Positions 1-9,292 of a stretch of 27,460 nucleotides of DNA are shown here, piece after piece. The notes beneath the pieces were generated by a model, which did not search any database, was not told where the DNA came from, and worked only from the letters and a program-made list of their open reading frames with translations. Location of the stretch: the NCBI GenBank assembly GCA_003427395.1, contig BFEA01000381.1:78782-106241 (forward strand). The letters run 5' to 3'. The translations under genes and the position numbers were made by a program. Source of the stretch: Chara braunii. Lineage: Eukaryota; Streptophyta; Charophyceae; Charales; Characeae. Positions within the stretch are counted from its first letter, which is position 1. Each line of letters opens with the position of its first letter.

Positions 1-91
1 CCTGTAGGCCCTTGTTTTCAGGCTTTCAGGCTGAAAACGACACGGGCCTGGAAATGGCCCGTGTAGCCTGTTGCAGGCGCAGCATGTAACA
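1..91 (-). repeat. Element A 3' LTR, terminal 91 bases
   Basis: Bases 1-91 are identical to 7292-7382, the corresponding end of the 5' LTR. Read on the minus strand the LTR begins TGTTACATGCTG at position 91. The remaining roughly 1.5 kb lies outside the window. Confidence 0.88.
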
Positions 92-104
92 CCCCCCCGT
101 CCTT
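92..104 (-). other. Element A polypurine tract
   Basis: On the minus strand AAGGACGGGGGGG ends directly against the TGTTACA start of the 3' LTR. This is where the plus-strand primer of LTR retrotransposons sits. The TAA stop of the chromodomain frame (103-105) overlaps its edge. Confidence 0.8.
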
Positions 105-879
105 ATGAAGTCAAGCCGGGTCGAGGGCGAAGCTGACGATCTGAAAGTGGAAACTTGACGCGGGTGCAGCGTGGAGACGAAGATACCGGCTTGCCTTGCA
201 TCTTGCGTTCGTAGCGTGCGAGAACATCTGGAGCCGTTGCTTGGAGTTCCACACGGGTCAACCAACGGTCAGCTTTGTGGGTGCAGTACGCGAAGTGTGC
301 CAAGTATTCGGTCGGCCTGCTGCTGTAGAGTCGCTGGGAGATGATGTCGCCAACCTCTTGAAAACCGTCCATAGAGGGTTGGTCTTGCGATCGTCGCCCG
401 GGAAAATTGTCATGTTCCGCTGGCGTGTAAAGAGCCAACTTGGAGCAATGAAAGACCGGGTAGACCGGCAAGTGGGCTGGCACCTGAATGATGAAGGAAG
501 GTCCTTCAGGTGCATCCCCAGCGGGTGCCACGATCGGCCAGGGCCCCATCCATTTCGGGAGGAGCTAGCAAGAGATATCTTGTTCGAGGCTGAACTCCGC
601 AGCGGAAACCCAAACGAGATTGCCGGCGCGGAATGGAGAAGGAAGACGCTGGCGATTGGCCTGTTGGCTCATGCGTTGCTGCGTCTTAGCCATCTGGTTG
701 CGTGCCTTGACATGTAGCTCTTGCATCCGACGCAAGAAAAGAAGATGGTCGTCGCTCTCGGCCGTTCGTGGAATGATTGTGTCCAACGGAGAAGTGACCG
801 GCGAGCCGTGCTCGAATTGGAAGGGCGACATCCCGATAGCAGGGTGGATAGACGAGTTGTATGCCAAAACGGCCCGGTA
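103..879 (-). pseudogene. Element A integrase C-terminal region and chromodomain
   Basis: One minus-strand frame runs from about 879 to the TAA at 103-105, broken once by TAG at 565-567. It opens with the last part of the integrase core, recognisable by AYNSSIHPAIGMSPF, then the basic helix QMAKTQQRMS and the GPY-like module (MGPWPIVAP to YPVFHCSKLAL). The final part, about EVGDIISQRL through RWLTRVELQATAPDVL, matches the chromodomain position and pattern of chromovirus integrases, which bind modified histone H3 and guide insertion. The catalytic core that should precede it is missing (junction near 877). Element C has the same C-terminus but without the chromodomain. Confidence 0.85.
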
Positions 880-1334
880 ATGTCCATGGAATCGCTTCCC
901 TTCGAAGCAAGGGGACCGGTAATGGTCGCAACTCGCTGTACGGACGATGGTTGCGGGATTTGCAGCATCGACAAACCTCGCATGACTCGTAATAGCGTGT
1001 GACGTCGCCGAGAAGGCCGGGCCACCAAAATCGCTCGCGAAGTCGGCCAATCGTGCGATTGACTACGAAGTGTCCGGTAGCAGGAGCATCGTGGAACTCG
1101 CCAAGAAGCCATATACGCAAGTGAGAGTCACTCGGTACGCAAAGAAGGTCCTTCCCCCGCGTGTGGACATGCAAGTACACCTCTTGGATCCGGTAGAGAG
1201 AAGGCGCCGGACTAGGAGAGGAGCAATTCGCGTACTTGTCGTGAAACTCGGGGTCGGCTTGGTAGCCGCGGATGAAACTGTCCCGCAGATCGTCGTCAAT
1301 CTCAAAGGTCCAATAGACTGGGGTACAATGATCC
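880..1334 (-). pseudogene. Element A integrase N-terminal HHCC zinc finger
   Basis: This stretch continues the RNase H frame. The zinc-binding domain is seen as HDAPATGH, then RFWWPGLLGDV, then CEVC, so all four His/His/Cys/Cys ligands are present. The frame goes on to SELRPLPVP and is then lost. MDITG, which starts the catalytic core, is found in another frame at 873-887 and is followed at once by the distal core sequence, so the first two acidic catalytic residues are not encoded. The family function is strand transfer of element cDNA into the host genome, which this copy could not perform. Confidence 0.83.
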
Positions 1335-2829
1335 GGACGCCGTGAAAGAGCATCCGCAAAACGGTTAGACTTCCCCAGAATGTGATCGGGAAAGAAGTCG
1401 AATTGGTCGATGAAGGTCATCCAACGGGCGATGGTGCTATTGATGGTGTCTTGGGTCTTGTTGAAGACCAACGGATTGTTGTCCGTTACCCATCGGAATT
1501 GACTTCGACCAAGGAGGAAGTGCCGCCACCGCTTGAGCGCGTGGATGAAGGCTAGGAGCTCCTTCTTGCGTGCATCATCAATGGAGTGCACGACGGGCAC
1601 TTTCTTGCTGCAGTACTCGACCGGGTGCCAATCCACGCCATCGTGTTGTTCGAGGACGGCACCAATGCCATAGCCGGACGCATCCGTAGTGACGCACGTT
1701 GGCCATAGCGGGTCGTATATGCGCAAGACCTCTGCCGATAATAGCGCGGCTTTCAGAGCCAAAAATGATTCCCGCGCATCCCCCCTGAAGTCGAACGGCT
1801 GATCCTCGCATTGAAGCTTGGTCAAGTGGGCCGCGCCGCTGCGATCTTCGAGTATCCCTTGATAAACGTTGGTAGTAGCCGGCAAGGCCAAGGAACGAAC
1901 GGAAATCTGTGACGTTCCGCGGCTCCGGCCACTCTTGGATGGCTTGAATCTTGTCCGACAACGGACTGATGCACTCCGGTGTGATAAAATGGCCCAAGTA
2001 TTCCAGCTCTTGCCGGACAAATTCGCACTTGTCGCGGTTGGCTTCGTACTTAGCAAGCAGAGCGTCTCCAACACTCGTCGAAGGTGCTCTAGATGATCCT
2101 CCAATGTCCGGCTATAGACGAGAATGTCGTCTAAGTAGACCATCACGAACCGGTCCACCATCGTATGGAACTCGTTGGTCATTGCCGCTTGAAAGGTCGT
2201 CGGGGCGTTGGTGAGGCCAAAAGGCATGACCACCCACTCAAAATGCCCATACCGTGTCTTGACCGCAGATTTATAGCAATCGTTCGGCCGGATCGAAATC
2301 TGATGATATCCCGACTTCAAATCCAACTTAGAAAAGTACCTCGCGCAAAGAAGATCGTCGTTACGAGGAAGAGGTCCCGCATTCTTGACGGATTGCGCAT
2401 TGAGCTAGCGGTAGTCGATGCAAAACGTAGATCCTTGTTCTTCTTCCGTACGAAGAGAACTAGCGCTCCATATGGGGAGCTACTAGGGCGGATGCATCCC
2501 TTGTCCAAAAAGTCATTGAGTTGCGCGCCGACGACCGTAAGCTCCTCCTTGCTCATGCGGTAAATGCAGCCTTTCGGCGGCACGACACCGGCCTCAAGAA
2601 TAATCTCGTGAGAGAACGGCCGATCCGGCACCACACCGGTAGGTGACTTGAAGATGTCGGTGAACTTGTCAAGCAACCGAATGATCTCGTGAGAGAACGG
2701 ACGATCCGGCACCACACCGGTAGGTGACTCGAAGATGTCGGTTAACTCGTCAAGCAATCGCACCACACGGGGTCCGAAAACAAGTCCGTGGGAGAAGAAT
2801 CGGCTACCGCGACGGTCGGTAGGAAGCAT
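1335..2829 (-). pseudogene. Element A reverse transcriptase and RNase H
   Basis: The RT region starts near 2829 with the linker DIFESPTGVVPDRPFSHEII and reaches KGCIRPSSSPYG and LVLFVRKK. Motif A (YFSKLDLKSG) keeps its catalytic Asp (codon 2321-2323), and motif C is YLDD (Asp codons 2126-2131). RNase H shows VTTDASGYGIGAVL, KKELLAFIHAL, VTDNNPL and FADALSRRP, so its acidic residues are visible. The reading is broken by a shift after DLRF, a TAG just before the motif A segment, and two shifts around 2000 and 1830, where GHFITPECISPL and FRSFLGLAGYYQRL appear in another frame. It was an RNA-dependent DNA polymerase but cannot be translated as one protein now. Confidence 0.9.
2600..2761 (-). repeat. 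81-bp in-frame tandem duplication at the protease-RT linker
   Basis: Two adjacent 81-bp copies (about 2600-2680 and 2681-2761) differ at only a few bases. In translation each gives a 27-residue unit beginning RLLDE or RLLDK and ending FSHEII. Element C has a single copy at the equivalent place, so the duplication is specific to A or its lineage. Confidence 0.92.
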
Positions 2830-3700
2830 AGGTCTATCTCGTCAGGCTGCTCATAAGCACAAGTAGCCCGGAACGATTTGGCCATCACCACTTGGCACCA
2901 GATCGAAGGGTGCGGAAGAGGAATAGTACATGACACTTCGGCGCCGAAGGCATTCCGAACGGTAAGAGTCCGCTGGTGGAAGTTGACTGTGTGATCCGCA
3001 CTTGCAAGCCAAGGCATTCCCAAAATAATGTCGAAGTCCGTGTCCAAAATGTCGAACGTCACCGGTTCGCATGCATGAGGTGCGAAATACACCGGTACGG
3101 CCTCGATGTAGCGGTCGATATGTTGTTGCGTCCTTCCGTCCGCCAACTTGATCGCCGTCAGATTTGCCTTCCTCCGAACTTGTGCGCCACGGCCAGCCCT
3201 TTGCATAAAGGCTGGCTCATGAAATTGCGAGACGCTCCACTATCCAGCAAAGCGTTGTAGGACACTTGCCCAACTTGGATGCGGACATAGAGGAGCGGTG
3301 CGTCATCGTACTGCTGCTTGCGAAACTCGCGGGCCACCTTGGTAACATACGCAAGGATGTCCCCCACCACAGCTTCGTCATCCGTCGACGAAGTTGGTGG
3401 TGCATAGAAGGATAGATACGTGTGAAGATGAGCGCATAATGCTGCGCATTGCGGTCCCGGCAAGCGGCTCGTGGTCGGGAGAGGAAGCCATGTGAAATCC
3501 TCCGACGTGAGCGGGTCCAAGACCTTTATGTTGAACTCGCGCGCCGAATCCCGTGCGGACGGAGAAGATGCCGCACACACGTCTTGTCCTTGAGCATAAG
3601 TACCCAGCGTAGGAACGACCCAGGCAGCATAGTCCTCATAAGAATATAGGAGAGGAGGACTATCGACTTCCGCATGTGCCTCGGAACGAAGGGCGGTCAC
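2742..3700 (-). pseudogene. Element A aspartic protease (retropepsin) region
   Basis: The first frame (3700-3158) has an acidic, element-specific N-terminal segment, then LLDSGASRNFMS with the retropepsin Asp-Ser-Gly at 3236-3244. Just after this the reading shifts: KLADGRTQQHID, VPVYFAPHACEPVTFD and the second conserved block FDIILGMPWL are in the frame covering 3206-2742. Retropepsins of Ty3/Gypsy elements cut Gag and Pol into mature proteins. Active-site and flap-distal motifs are intact, but a frameshift near 3210 separates them. It lies between gag and RT as expected. Confidence 0.88.
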
Positions 3701-3759
3701 CCGCGAAGCGACCAGTTCCGAAGGGGTCGAGAGTGTTGTCGAGTCACTCCCGGCGGTGC

Positions 3760-5310
3760 TCAGTTTCCCGATTTGCCTTTGCCTTTCAACGGGTATACCA
3801 CTGTGTCGTGGAGATCGTTGTTACACCACAAACAGTAGCGGTATCTCGTGCGTTGCTTGTATGCTTGCTCCGAGAGGCCGTAGTGGGTCCATGGGGCTGA
3901 AGTTGTTGCGTCGGGCCCGGGGATAAATGTGGCGTTTGTCTTCCACTTGCCGTGTCCTCGGCCTCTGCCGGGGCGGCCACCATCCAGGGCGGCTGCGAGT
4001 CTGTCCCCTTCATTGGCAGACAGGACCTCGCTAGATTGGTCGGTTGGCGTTGCCGCCGCAACCACGGCCACTTTCGGTCGATGCTGATCTCTGCTCGGGC
4101 CTGACGCAGACGAACTGTTGAGGTTCTTCGCCTCCTTGTTCGTGACAATAATCTGCGCGGCCTTGTCAAAGAGCTCTGCCGTTGTCGTAAGGATATCCTC
4201 GGCGTGAGTCAAGGCGTTGCCCAATGCCGGACACGACCTCGTGATGAAGTAGTGTTTGACGGTCTTGAAGCCCATTCGAATATCTAGGACGGATGTCAAG
4301 CGTTGGTACTCGGCAATCCAATCAACACTCGGCAACGTGCCTTGTTCGAAGGTTATCAATTTGTCCATTGCCTTGATCTCGGACGGCGCTACTTGGAACA
4401 GCTTATGCCACGCCGCCTTTACATCATCCCAACTGATCTTGGTGTACAAGTCGGCAGCTACCACCCCGTACTTGGACAAGAGATTGTCCAACCATGCTTG
4501 GCACGCGCCCCCCGATCGGGAGTACAAGTATGCGTGATGTTTGTCCTCGCTGACGTGGTGTAGCTGCAACTTGAGCTCGAACTTGTGGAACCACGGAATC
4601 GGGTCCGTCTTCGTCGAATTGCTGAAGATCTCCTGATCATCGAACTTTGGAGTCGTCTCGCGCGGTGCCGAACTCAGGTTGGCGGCGGCAGCACAGATCC
4701 GCTGCTCCAGTTGTTGCGTGGCGGTTTGCTGTAGCTGCACGTCGTCCTTGAGAGCTCCGAAGTCGATCTCCAATGCATTGAGGCGATCAAAGGTGTTGGA
4801 GGAGCTGGCATTGGGGGCGGTGACAGGTCGTTGCTGCAGCTGCTGGAGGCAGCTGTTGACTTGATCAAAAGCCCGTTTGTGCATCTAAGCTGCGGCGTCG
4901 AGGTTGTGCATGTCCTCCTGCTGTGCAATGCACGTTGCCCGGAGATCCGTGATATGGGAGAGGAGTAGAGCGATCTTGCTTTCACTCTCTTCCATCTTAC
5001 CACTCTCGGCCTTGGCCCGCCAGTCCGCTGCCATTGTGAGCAAAGCTCGCGCTCTGTTGAATATCTTCTCACGTCGTTGAATTCGTTCTTCATTGGCAGC
5101 CTTTGCTGCTGCCTCGTCGTGCTGGTGCTGCTGTTCGATTGCCAACAGACGTGCCTGTTTGGCGTCCTCCGCCTTCTTCTTTTCTGCGGCTGCTACTACA
5201 TCCGCCCGTTGCTTGGCTTCCGTACTCCAAGCCAGCAAATGGGTCTGATAGGCCGCGGCTGTTTCCCCAGACTTCTGATCCACGGCGGATGTTTGTGAGC
5301 GCGTAAGCAT
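3760..5310 (-). pseudogene. Element A Gag with coiled-coil N-terminus and damaged zinc knuckle
   Basis: I place the start at ATG 5310 (MLTRSQTSAVDQ), since chromovirus Gags often begin with a basic TRS motif; the open frame extends further upstream but lacks a better ATG. The first 140 residues are rich in Ala, Glu, Lys and Gln, as in a coiled coil (AEKKKAEDAKQARLL). TAG at 4885-4887 interrupts the frame and is followed immediately by MHKRAF. The Gag core includes IPWFHKFELKL and GACQAWLDNLL. The C-terminal zinc knuckle is CLWCNNDLHDTVVY: the last Cys of CX2CX4HX4C is Tyr (TAC). Element C has Cys there. The stop at A is not shared by C, so it is a mutation rather than a recoding site. Confidence 0.87.
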
Positions 5311-5746
5311 AGACCAGGCCGAAGGGCTGCTGACGCGGCACCCCCTATTGCTGACGTGGCACTGCTCGGCTGCAGACGTGGCCTGGCTGTCGGCTGACGT
5401 GGCCTGCTGACGTGGCAACTTACCAATTTCGCAGTAGGGGTACCCGGAATCAGATGAAGAAGAAGAGTAGACCAGAGGGGCAACAACATAGGTGGGGAGG
5501 GTGGGTGGGATAAATCGCCCAGATAAGGAGCCACTGATCAAAAAGAAAGAAAAAAATTGAACTTTTGCAGAGAGAAAAATTTTCGAGAAATTAATAAAAA
5601 TCCCGAATTTGCAAGTTCAGTAGGTCTCCTAATCTCCCTTGAACAAAACGAACAACGAACATTGAAATTTTCAGAAAAAGAAAAAAATTTCGAGTTTGGC
5701 AGTTAGGTCCAGATGTCAGATCAGGTTGTCCTGATTCACATGAGGT
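5311..5746 (-). other. Element A 5' leader between PBS and gag
   Basis: This untranslated stretch contains several repeats of a short GACGTGGC-like motif (5340-5420), then A/T-rich sequence. It shares CGCCCAGATAAGGAGCCA and AAGTTC-GTAGGTCTCC with the leader of element C, which supports their common origin. No gene is seen. Confidence 0.65.
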
Positions 5747-5758
5747 GCCCCGATACCA
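5747..5758 (-). other. Element A primer-binding site (initiator Met tRNA-like)
   Basis: The minus strand reads TGGTATCGGGGC, matching the plant initiator-Met PBS TGGTATCAGAGC at 10 of 12 positions. It lies two bases inside the end of the 5' LTR, where minus-strand DNA synthesis is primed. Confidence 0.82.
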
Positions 5759-5819
5759 ATTGATACATGCCCAGTTGGGCAATGTATGTAGAGCCAAGGA
5801 TCCGCAAAGTGATGAAAAA

Positions 5820-6011
5820 GACTAAATGGACAATGCAATGTTTAATGAAATCTCAACAAGCAGTGTACATCCTGATACATGCAAAATGGCACTTTGTAGC
5901 ACAGTGGGAGACTTNGACTAAATGGACAATGCAATGTTTAATGAAATCTCAACAAGCAGTGTACATCCTGATACATGCAAAATGGCACTTTGTAGCACAG
6001 TGGGAGACTTG
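5820..6011. repeat. 96-bp tandem duplication in the A LTR
   Basis: Bases 5820-5915 repeat at 5916-6011 with no difference seen except an N at 5915, exactly at the joint. It may be a true duplication or an unmerged assembly overlap. Confidence 0.9.
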
Positions 6012-6527
6012 GATATGAGTCCTNACTTGACTGGGANTGNCATGACATTCCATTATACTTCACACATGTGAGAAGAGGAGGAGATACCAAACTGTTGAAT
6101 GCCGTAATGGTGCAAACCAGAGCAAGGACCGACCNCCCTCACATANTACAAGATAGCNCAGNGGAATGCTAAGATATCAATAATCAACCCAATCAATGTC
6201 GTAATGCAGACCCAACGTACATCATCATCGTTGCAAGGTGTGAGGGGCCTGGCGCTACACACAGGGAGAATGCGCCAGGTCCAGACCATACACAGACGAA
6301 GAGGAGGGAAGCAGACGAAGAAGAGGGGGGGAGACGGGAATGTGGCCAACACCAAGTCTTCGGTACAGGTCCCAAATAATCCCTCGTCAAATGTTTGAAT
6401 CCCAATGTCAAGTCTGGATCCAAATGTCGTCAAGTCCCAAAGTCACAAATCTCTCTCTCGTAGTCTGCAAATACTGAGGAGTCAGGTAGCGAGAGGGTGA
6501 GGAAGAGAGGGAATTAGAAGAGGAAGA

Positions 6528-6530
<3 letters not shown>

Positions 6531-6608
<78 letters not shown>

Positions 6609-6612
6609 TGTG
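6531..6612. repeat. Compound microsatellite (TC)30(TG)11
   Basis: A pure TC run (6531-6590) passes directly to a TG run (6591-6612). It lies inside the element A LTR. Confidence 0.98.
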
Positions 6613-6952
6613 TCCGGTACTAACCTGTGAAGGTGGCGCCTTGTTGCAGGTACCTCGAAGATGAAGCTGGAGCTATGGCGCCACAGGTAAGTCTCGCTGG
6701 CCTCCGCCAACCATCTCTCTCTTTCTCTCTCCAACACTACTCTAACTCCTACCAGCGCCCAGCGCTGAAGACTACTGCGATCGCTACTAGCGCTCAGCGC
6801 TGTAGACTACTGCTAGCGCTACTACTACTCCTGCAGCCCTCCTCCAGAGTGCTGCGGCCGAATCCTGAAGACTACCGCCTGCCTCCTGAACTGCACGTGA
6901 AGTGCCTGGGAAGTTCCTATCAACTACCTGCAGCCTGCAGGGCGGGCCAGTC

Positions 6953-6959
6953 TTATATA
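6953..6959 (-). promoter_or_regulatory. Probable TATA box of the element A LTR promoter
   Basis: The minus strand reads CACTATATAAGACTGG. TATATAA in the correct orientation about 425 bases into the LTR is a plausible Pol II core promoter, putting the U3/R boundary near 6920. Transcript evidence is lacking. Confidence 0.5.
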
Positions 6960-7160
6960 GTGCTGGCCCGTCCAGGAGGCTGCTCTTGCCAATGCCAAAA
7001 CGTGCCAGACCCTGGCGTTGAAGCTCAAACGAAGGTNGTCTTGAAAACAGGCCCAANATGGCCTGTGCTAAAACCCTGGTCTGGTGCCTGAGTTTCAGGN
7101 CAGGTCGATCTTATGAGGGCCTGAAAAATGGCCCTCCGTTTCAGGCTGAAAAGGCTCAGG

Positions 7161-7338
7161 GCCTNGAGGGCCCTGTTTTAGGCNGAAACGACACAGGGCC
7201 TGTAGGCCCTTGTTTTCAGGCTTTCAGGCNGAAACGACACAGGGCCTGTANGCCCTTGNTTTCAGGCTTTCAGGCTGAANACGACACAGGGCCTGTAGGC
7301 CCTTGTTTTCAGGCTTTCAGGCTGAAAACGACACGGGC
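7161..7338. repeat. 46-47-bp tandem array in the A LTR
   Basis: Units beginning CCTGTAGGCCCTTG occur at 7199, 7245 and 7292, after a diverged unit near 7161. Each ends in a GAAACGACACAGGG-like segment. Single N bases mark positions where copies disagree. Confidence 0.88.
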
Positions 7339-7382
7339 CTGGAAATGGCCCGTGTAGCCTGTTGCAGGCGCAGCATGTAACA

Positions 7383-8001
7383 CCCCAGCACTCTTAGGGG
7401 GGGCGCTCAGTTCAGGATGTCTGTGTTTCTTGCAGGTAATGACGGATGTTCGTCTAAGTGACTCCCTGGCTTAGTGGGTGGTGGGAACCAACAGTCCATG
7501 GGGTGCAATCGTGATGTGAGTAGGTGGCGTGCCGGTTTGCTCCAGGTTGGATGTGTGGACTGCCTCGTCTGCACTCCGCCGCTGCCTTGCTGCCTGCCCA
7601 GCTTGCTTCGCATGTCGTTTTTTGCAAGCTGCTGTGTTCACTGTGTGGTGTGGCTGTGGTGTTGGATGTTGCCCCGTGCCTCGCTGCTCTGCTGCCTTGC
7701 CCCCCATCCGCATACCGTGCCTTCCGTGTCCGTTGCTTGTGTGCCGTGTGGTTTGGGTGCCTTGTTGATGTTGCCTTGTGCTTCACTGCATGATTGCCCT
7801 GCTGCTCGTCCGCTTGCACTGTCTTTCCCTGAAGTTGTTTTTGGCGTTGTGCAGCTGTGTTGCCTCGGCAGCATTGCCTGGTACTTCACTGAGTTGCTGC
7901 TTGCTGCTATGGTTCGCTTGGGGACAGTCCGCCTTCAGCACGGTCAAAGGGTCAATGACCCAAACCATCAATACGGACATTCTGCACATTGTTGAGGGTT
8001 C
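7383..8001. other. Unassigned sequence between elements A and B
   Basis: No gene family is recognised. The plus strand is T/G/C-rich and gives long overlapping frames rich in Cys, Leu and Ala in all three phases, which is a composition effect. A short palindrome GGGTCAATGACCC lies at 7949-7961. Confidence 0.5.
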
Positions 8002-9251
8002 TGTTATGATCCTGGCCAATTTCGAAGTACACATTCATGAGAAAGTACAATGTCGTCCGATTGCAAAAACAAATGCATGAACTTGAGAGGAGAGAGAGGG
8101 AGAGAAGAAGAAGAAGAAGAAAGAAAGAAGAAGAAAATGATGTACACCAGCAAAGACCAGTGATATTTCCCTCTTCTTCACCAACCACTCTCCTCCTCCT
8201 CGTCTCCTCCCCTCTTATTCAAGCAAGAAATAATAATAATAATGTTGAATGGTTGGCGGACTACCAGGGCATTGCCCTGCTGTGCAAAGGACAACACAAA
8301 GCAGCTATGGCTGCTCTAGCTCAGGCCGCGATACCCGACTCTGCCTTGAAGCTTCTTGGTGTAGCTCTACCCCAACTGGGGCCTTCCAGATGCAGCGACC
8401 ACCAAAAATGATGAAGATGGCATCCACCATAGTCAGGTAAGTTTGTCTGGCGCTCTCCTCTTCCTAGTCGGACTCCTTGTCTTCCTCCTCCTCCAAACCG
8501 TGTTCCTCCACCATAGCCAAGGTGGAGAGCTGCGCGCTCTGTCCTCCCCAGCAGCGCTGCTCCAGCCAGCATTGCTCCAGCCAGCGCTCCAAGCACTGTG
8601 TCGCCAAGCTTGCACACCGAAAAATGAGGAGCACTTTGCTCCTCCTCGAGATATAGCGGCCTGCTTGCCTCTTGGGCAGTGACTTTCAGGCCGCCCGGCC
8701 TCCAAGCAACCAGTACCTCCTTCGTTTCGGAGGGAAACATCATTGCAGACTCTGATATTGTCCGTACAGGCCCTGGACTCAGACAAGTAGGACTGGTACC
8801 CGCCTAGACCTAGCCTACAACTACTGGGCCTCTAAAAATGCCAACTTTTGTCCTGTACTGCTCGGCCTCGAGTACCCGGCACATCTACCTCTACTTGGTC
8901 TGGTACCGTCCTACCTGCTACTTGAGTGTTTTCCCACTGCACGAAGTGTCGTGGGCCTCTTTCCCCACCACTTGTGTTTTCCCCGCTGCAACCCTCAATG
9001 TCACGGCCACAGGTAAGTACCGGACCTTTCGGCCTCCCGTACGGACGGGTACCCTTGCGGGTCACACACACACTCAAATCGTTAAGCACTCAAACAGGCA
9101 TTCAGACCAGCATTCATACCAGCAAGCACACCCACACACAGACTTAGCAAACTCAGCATCAAGCGGGAAACTCAGCAAGGCGTATTACATTCAATTGGCA
9201 AAACTCATAAATCTGTTGTGTGTCTCAGTCCGTGTTTGGCAGGTCCTTACA
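8002..9251 (-). repeat. Element B probable 3' LTR
   Basis: The inner edge at 9251 is supported by a PPT directly upstream of TGTAAGGACCT on the minus strand. The outer edge at 8002 is a guess from TGTTATGATCC, giving TGT...ACA termini and a 1.25-kb LTR. No second copy exists in the window for comparison. The interior has a purine-rich GA/GAAG tract and no convincing gene. Confidence 0.42.
8083..8138. repeat. Purine-rich GA/GAAG low-complexity tract
   Basis: GAGAGGAGAGAGAGGGAGAG passes into repeated AAG units. It encodes only Arg/Glu/Lys strings and is not read as a gene. Confidence 0.85.
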
Positions 9252-9267
9252 CTACCCCCCCCTAAAG
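9252..9267 (-). other. Element B polypurine tract
   Basis: The minus strand reads CTTTAGGGGGGGGTAG directly before TGTAAGGACC. It lies about 26 bases after the end of the chromodomain frame, as expected of a chromovirus 3' end. Confidence 0.65.
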
Positions 9268-9292
9268 AGTGAGGTCCCTTCGAGTGAGTAAC

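Larger units (their letters stand above)
1..7382 (-). mobile_element. Element A: degenerate Ty3/Gypsy chromovirus retrotransposon
   Basis: Read on the minus strand the order is 5' LTR (7382-5761), initiator-Met-like PBS, leader, gag, protease, RT, RNase H, integrase zinc finger, integrase C-terminus, chromodomain, PPT and the first 91 bases of the 3' LTR. This order defines a Ty3/Gypsy chromovirus. The 3' LTR continues beyond the window start. Coding capacity is destroyed by an in-frame TAG in gag, several frameshifts in pol, an 81-bp tandem duplication before RT and deletion of the integrase catalytic core. It is closely related to element C but the two have different lesions, so they decayed independently. 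Confidence 0.93.
5761..7382 (-). repeat. Element A 5' LTR
   Basis: The limits come from the PBS on one side and the match to the 3' LTR end on the other. The LTR reads TGTTACA...TGTATCA on the minus strand, with TG/CA termini. At about 1.62 kb it is long; part of the length is internal repeats: a 96-bp tandem duplication, a TC/TG microsatellite and a 46-47-bp array. At least 17 scattered N bases suggest unresolved differences between copies in the assembly. Flanking CCCCA at 7383-7387 would be the target-site duplication, but the partner is outside the window. Confidence 0.8.

Noticed and set aside
4885-4887. Programmed stop readthrough between two halves of Gag in A
   Set aside because: Element C has no stop at this site and carries its own stops elsewhere, which points to random nonsense mutations.
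7161-7338. CRISPR-like array
   Set aside because: The 46-47-bp units are direct tandem repeats with no unique spacers and lie inside a eukaryotic LTR.
7949-7961. GGGTCAATGACCC palindrome as a regulator binding site
   Set aside because: It is a single short palindrome in unassigned sequence with no gene beside it.
7474-7995. 173-codon plus-strand frame rich in Cys, Leu and Ala
   Set aside because: All three plus frames are open here and give similar Cys/Leu-rich strings. The T/G/C-rich composition explains it, and no family or domain is recognised.
6650-8450. CAGGTAAGT splice-donor-like sites on the plus strand in both A and B LTRs (near 6684 and 8433)
   Set aside because: The elements are transcribed from the minus strand and surrounding sequence shows no convincing homology or exon, so the similarity is probably chance.
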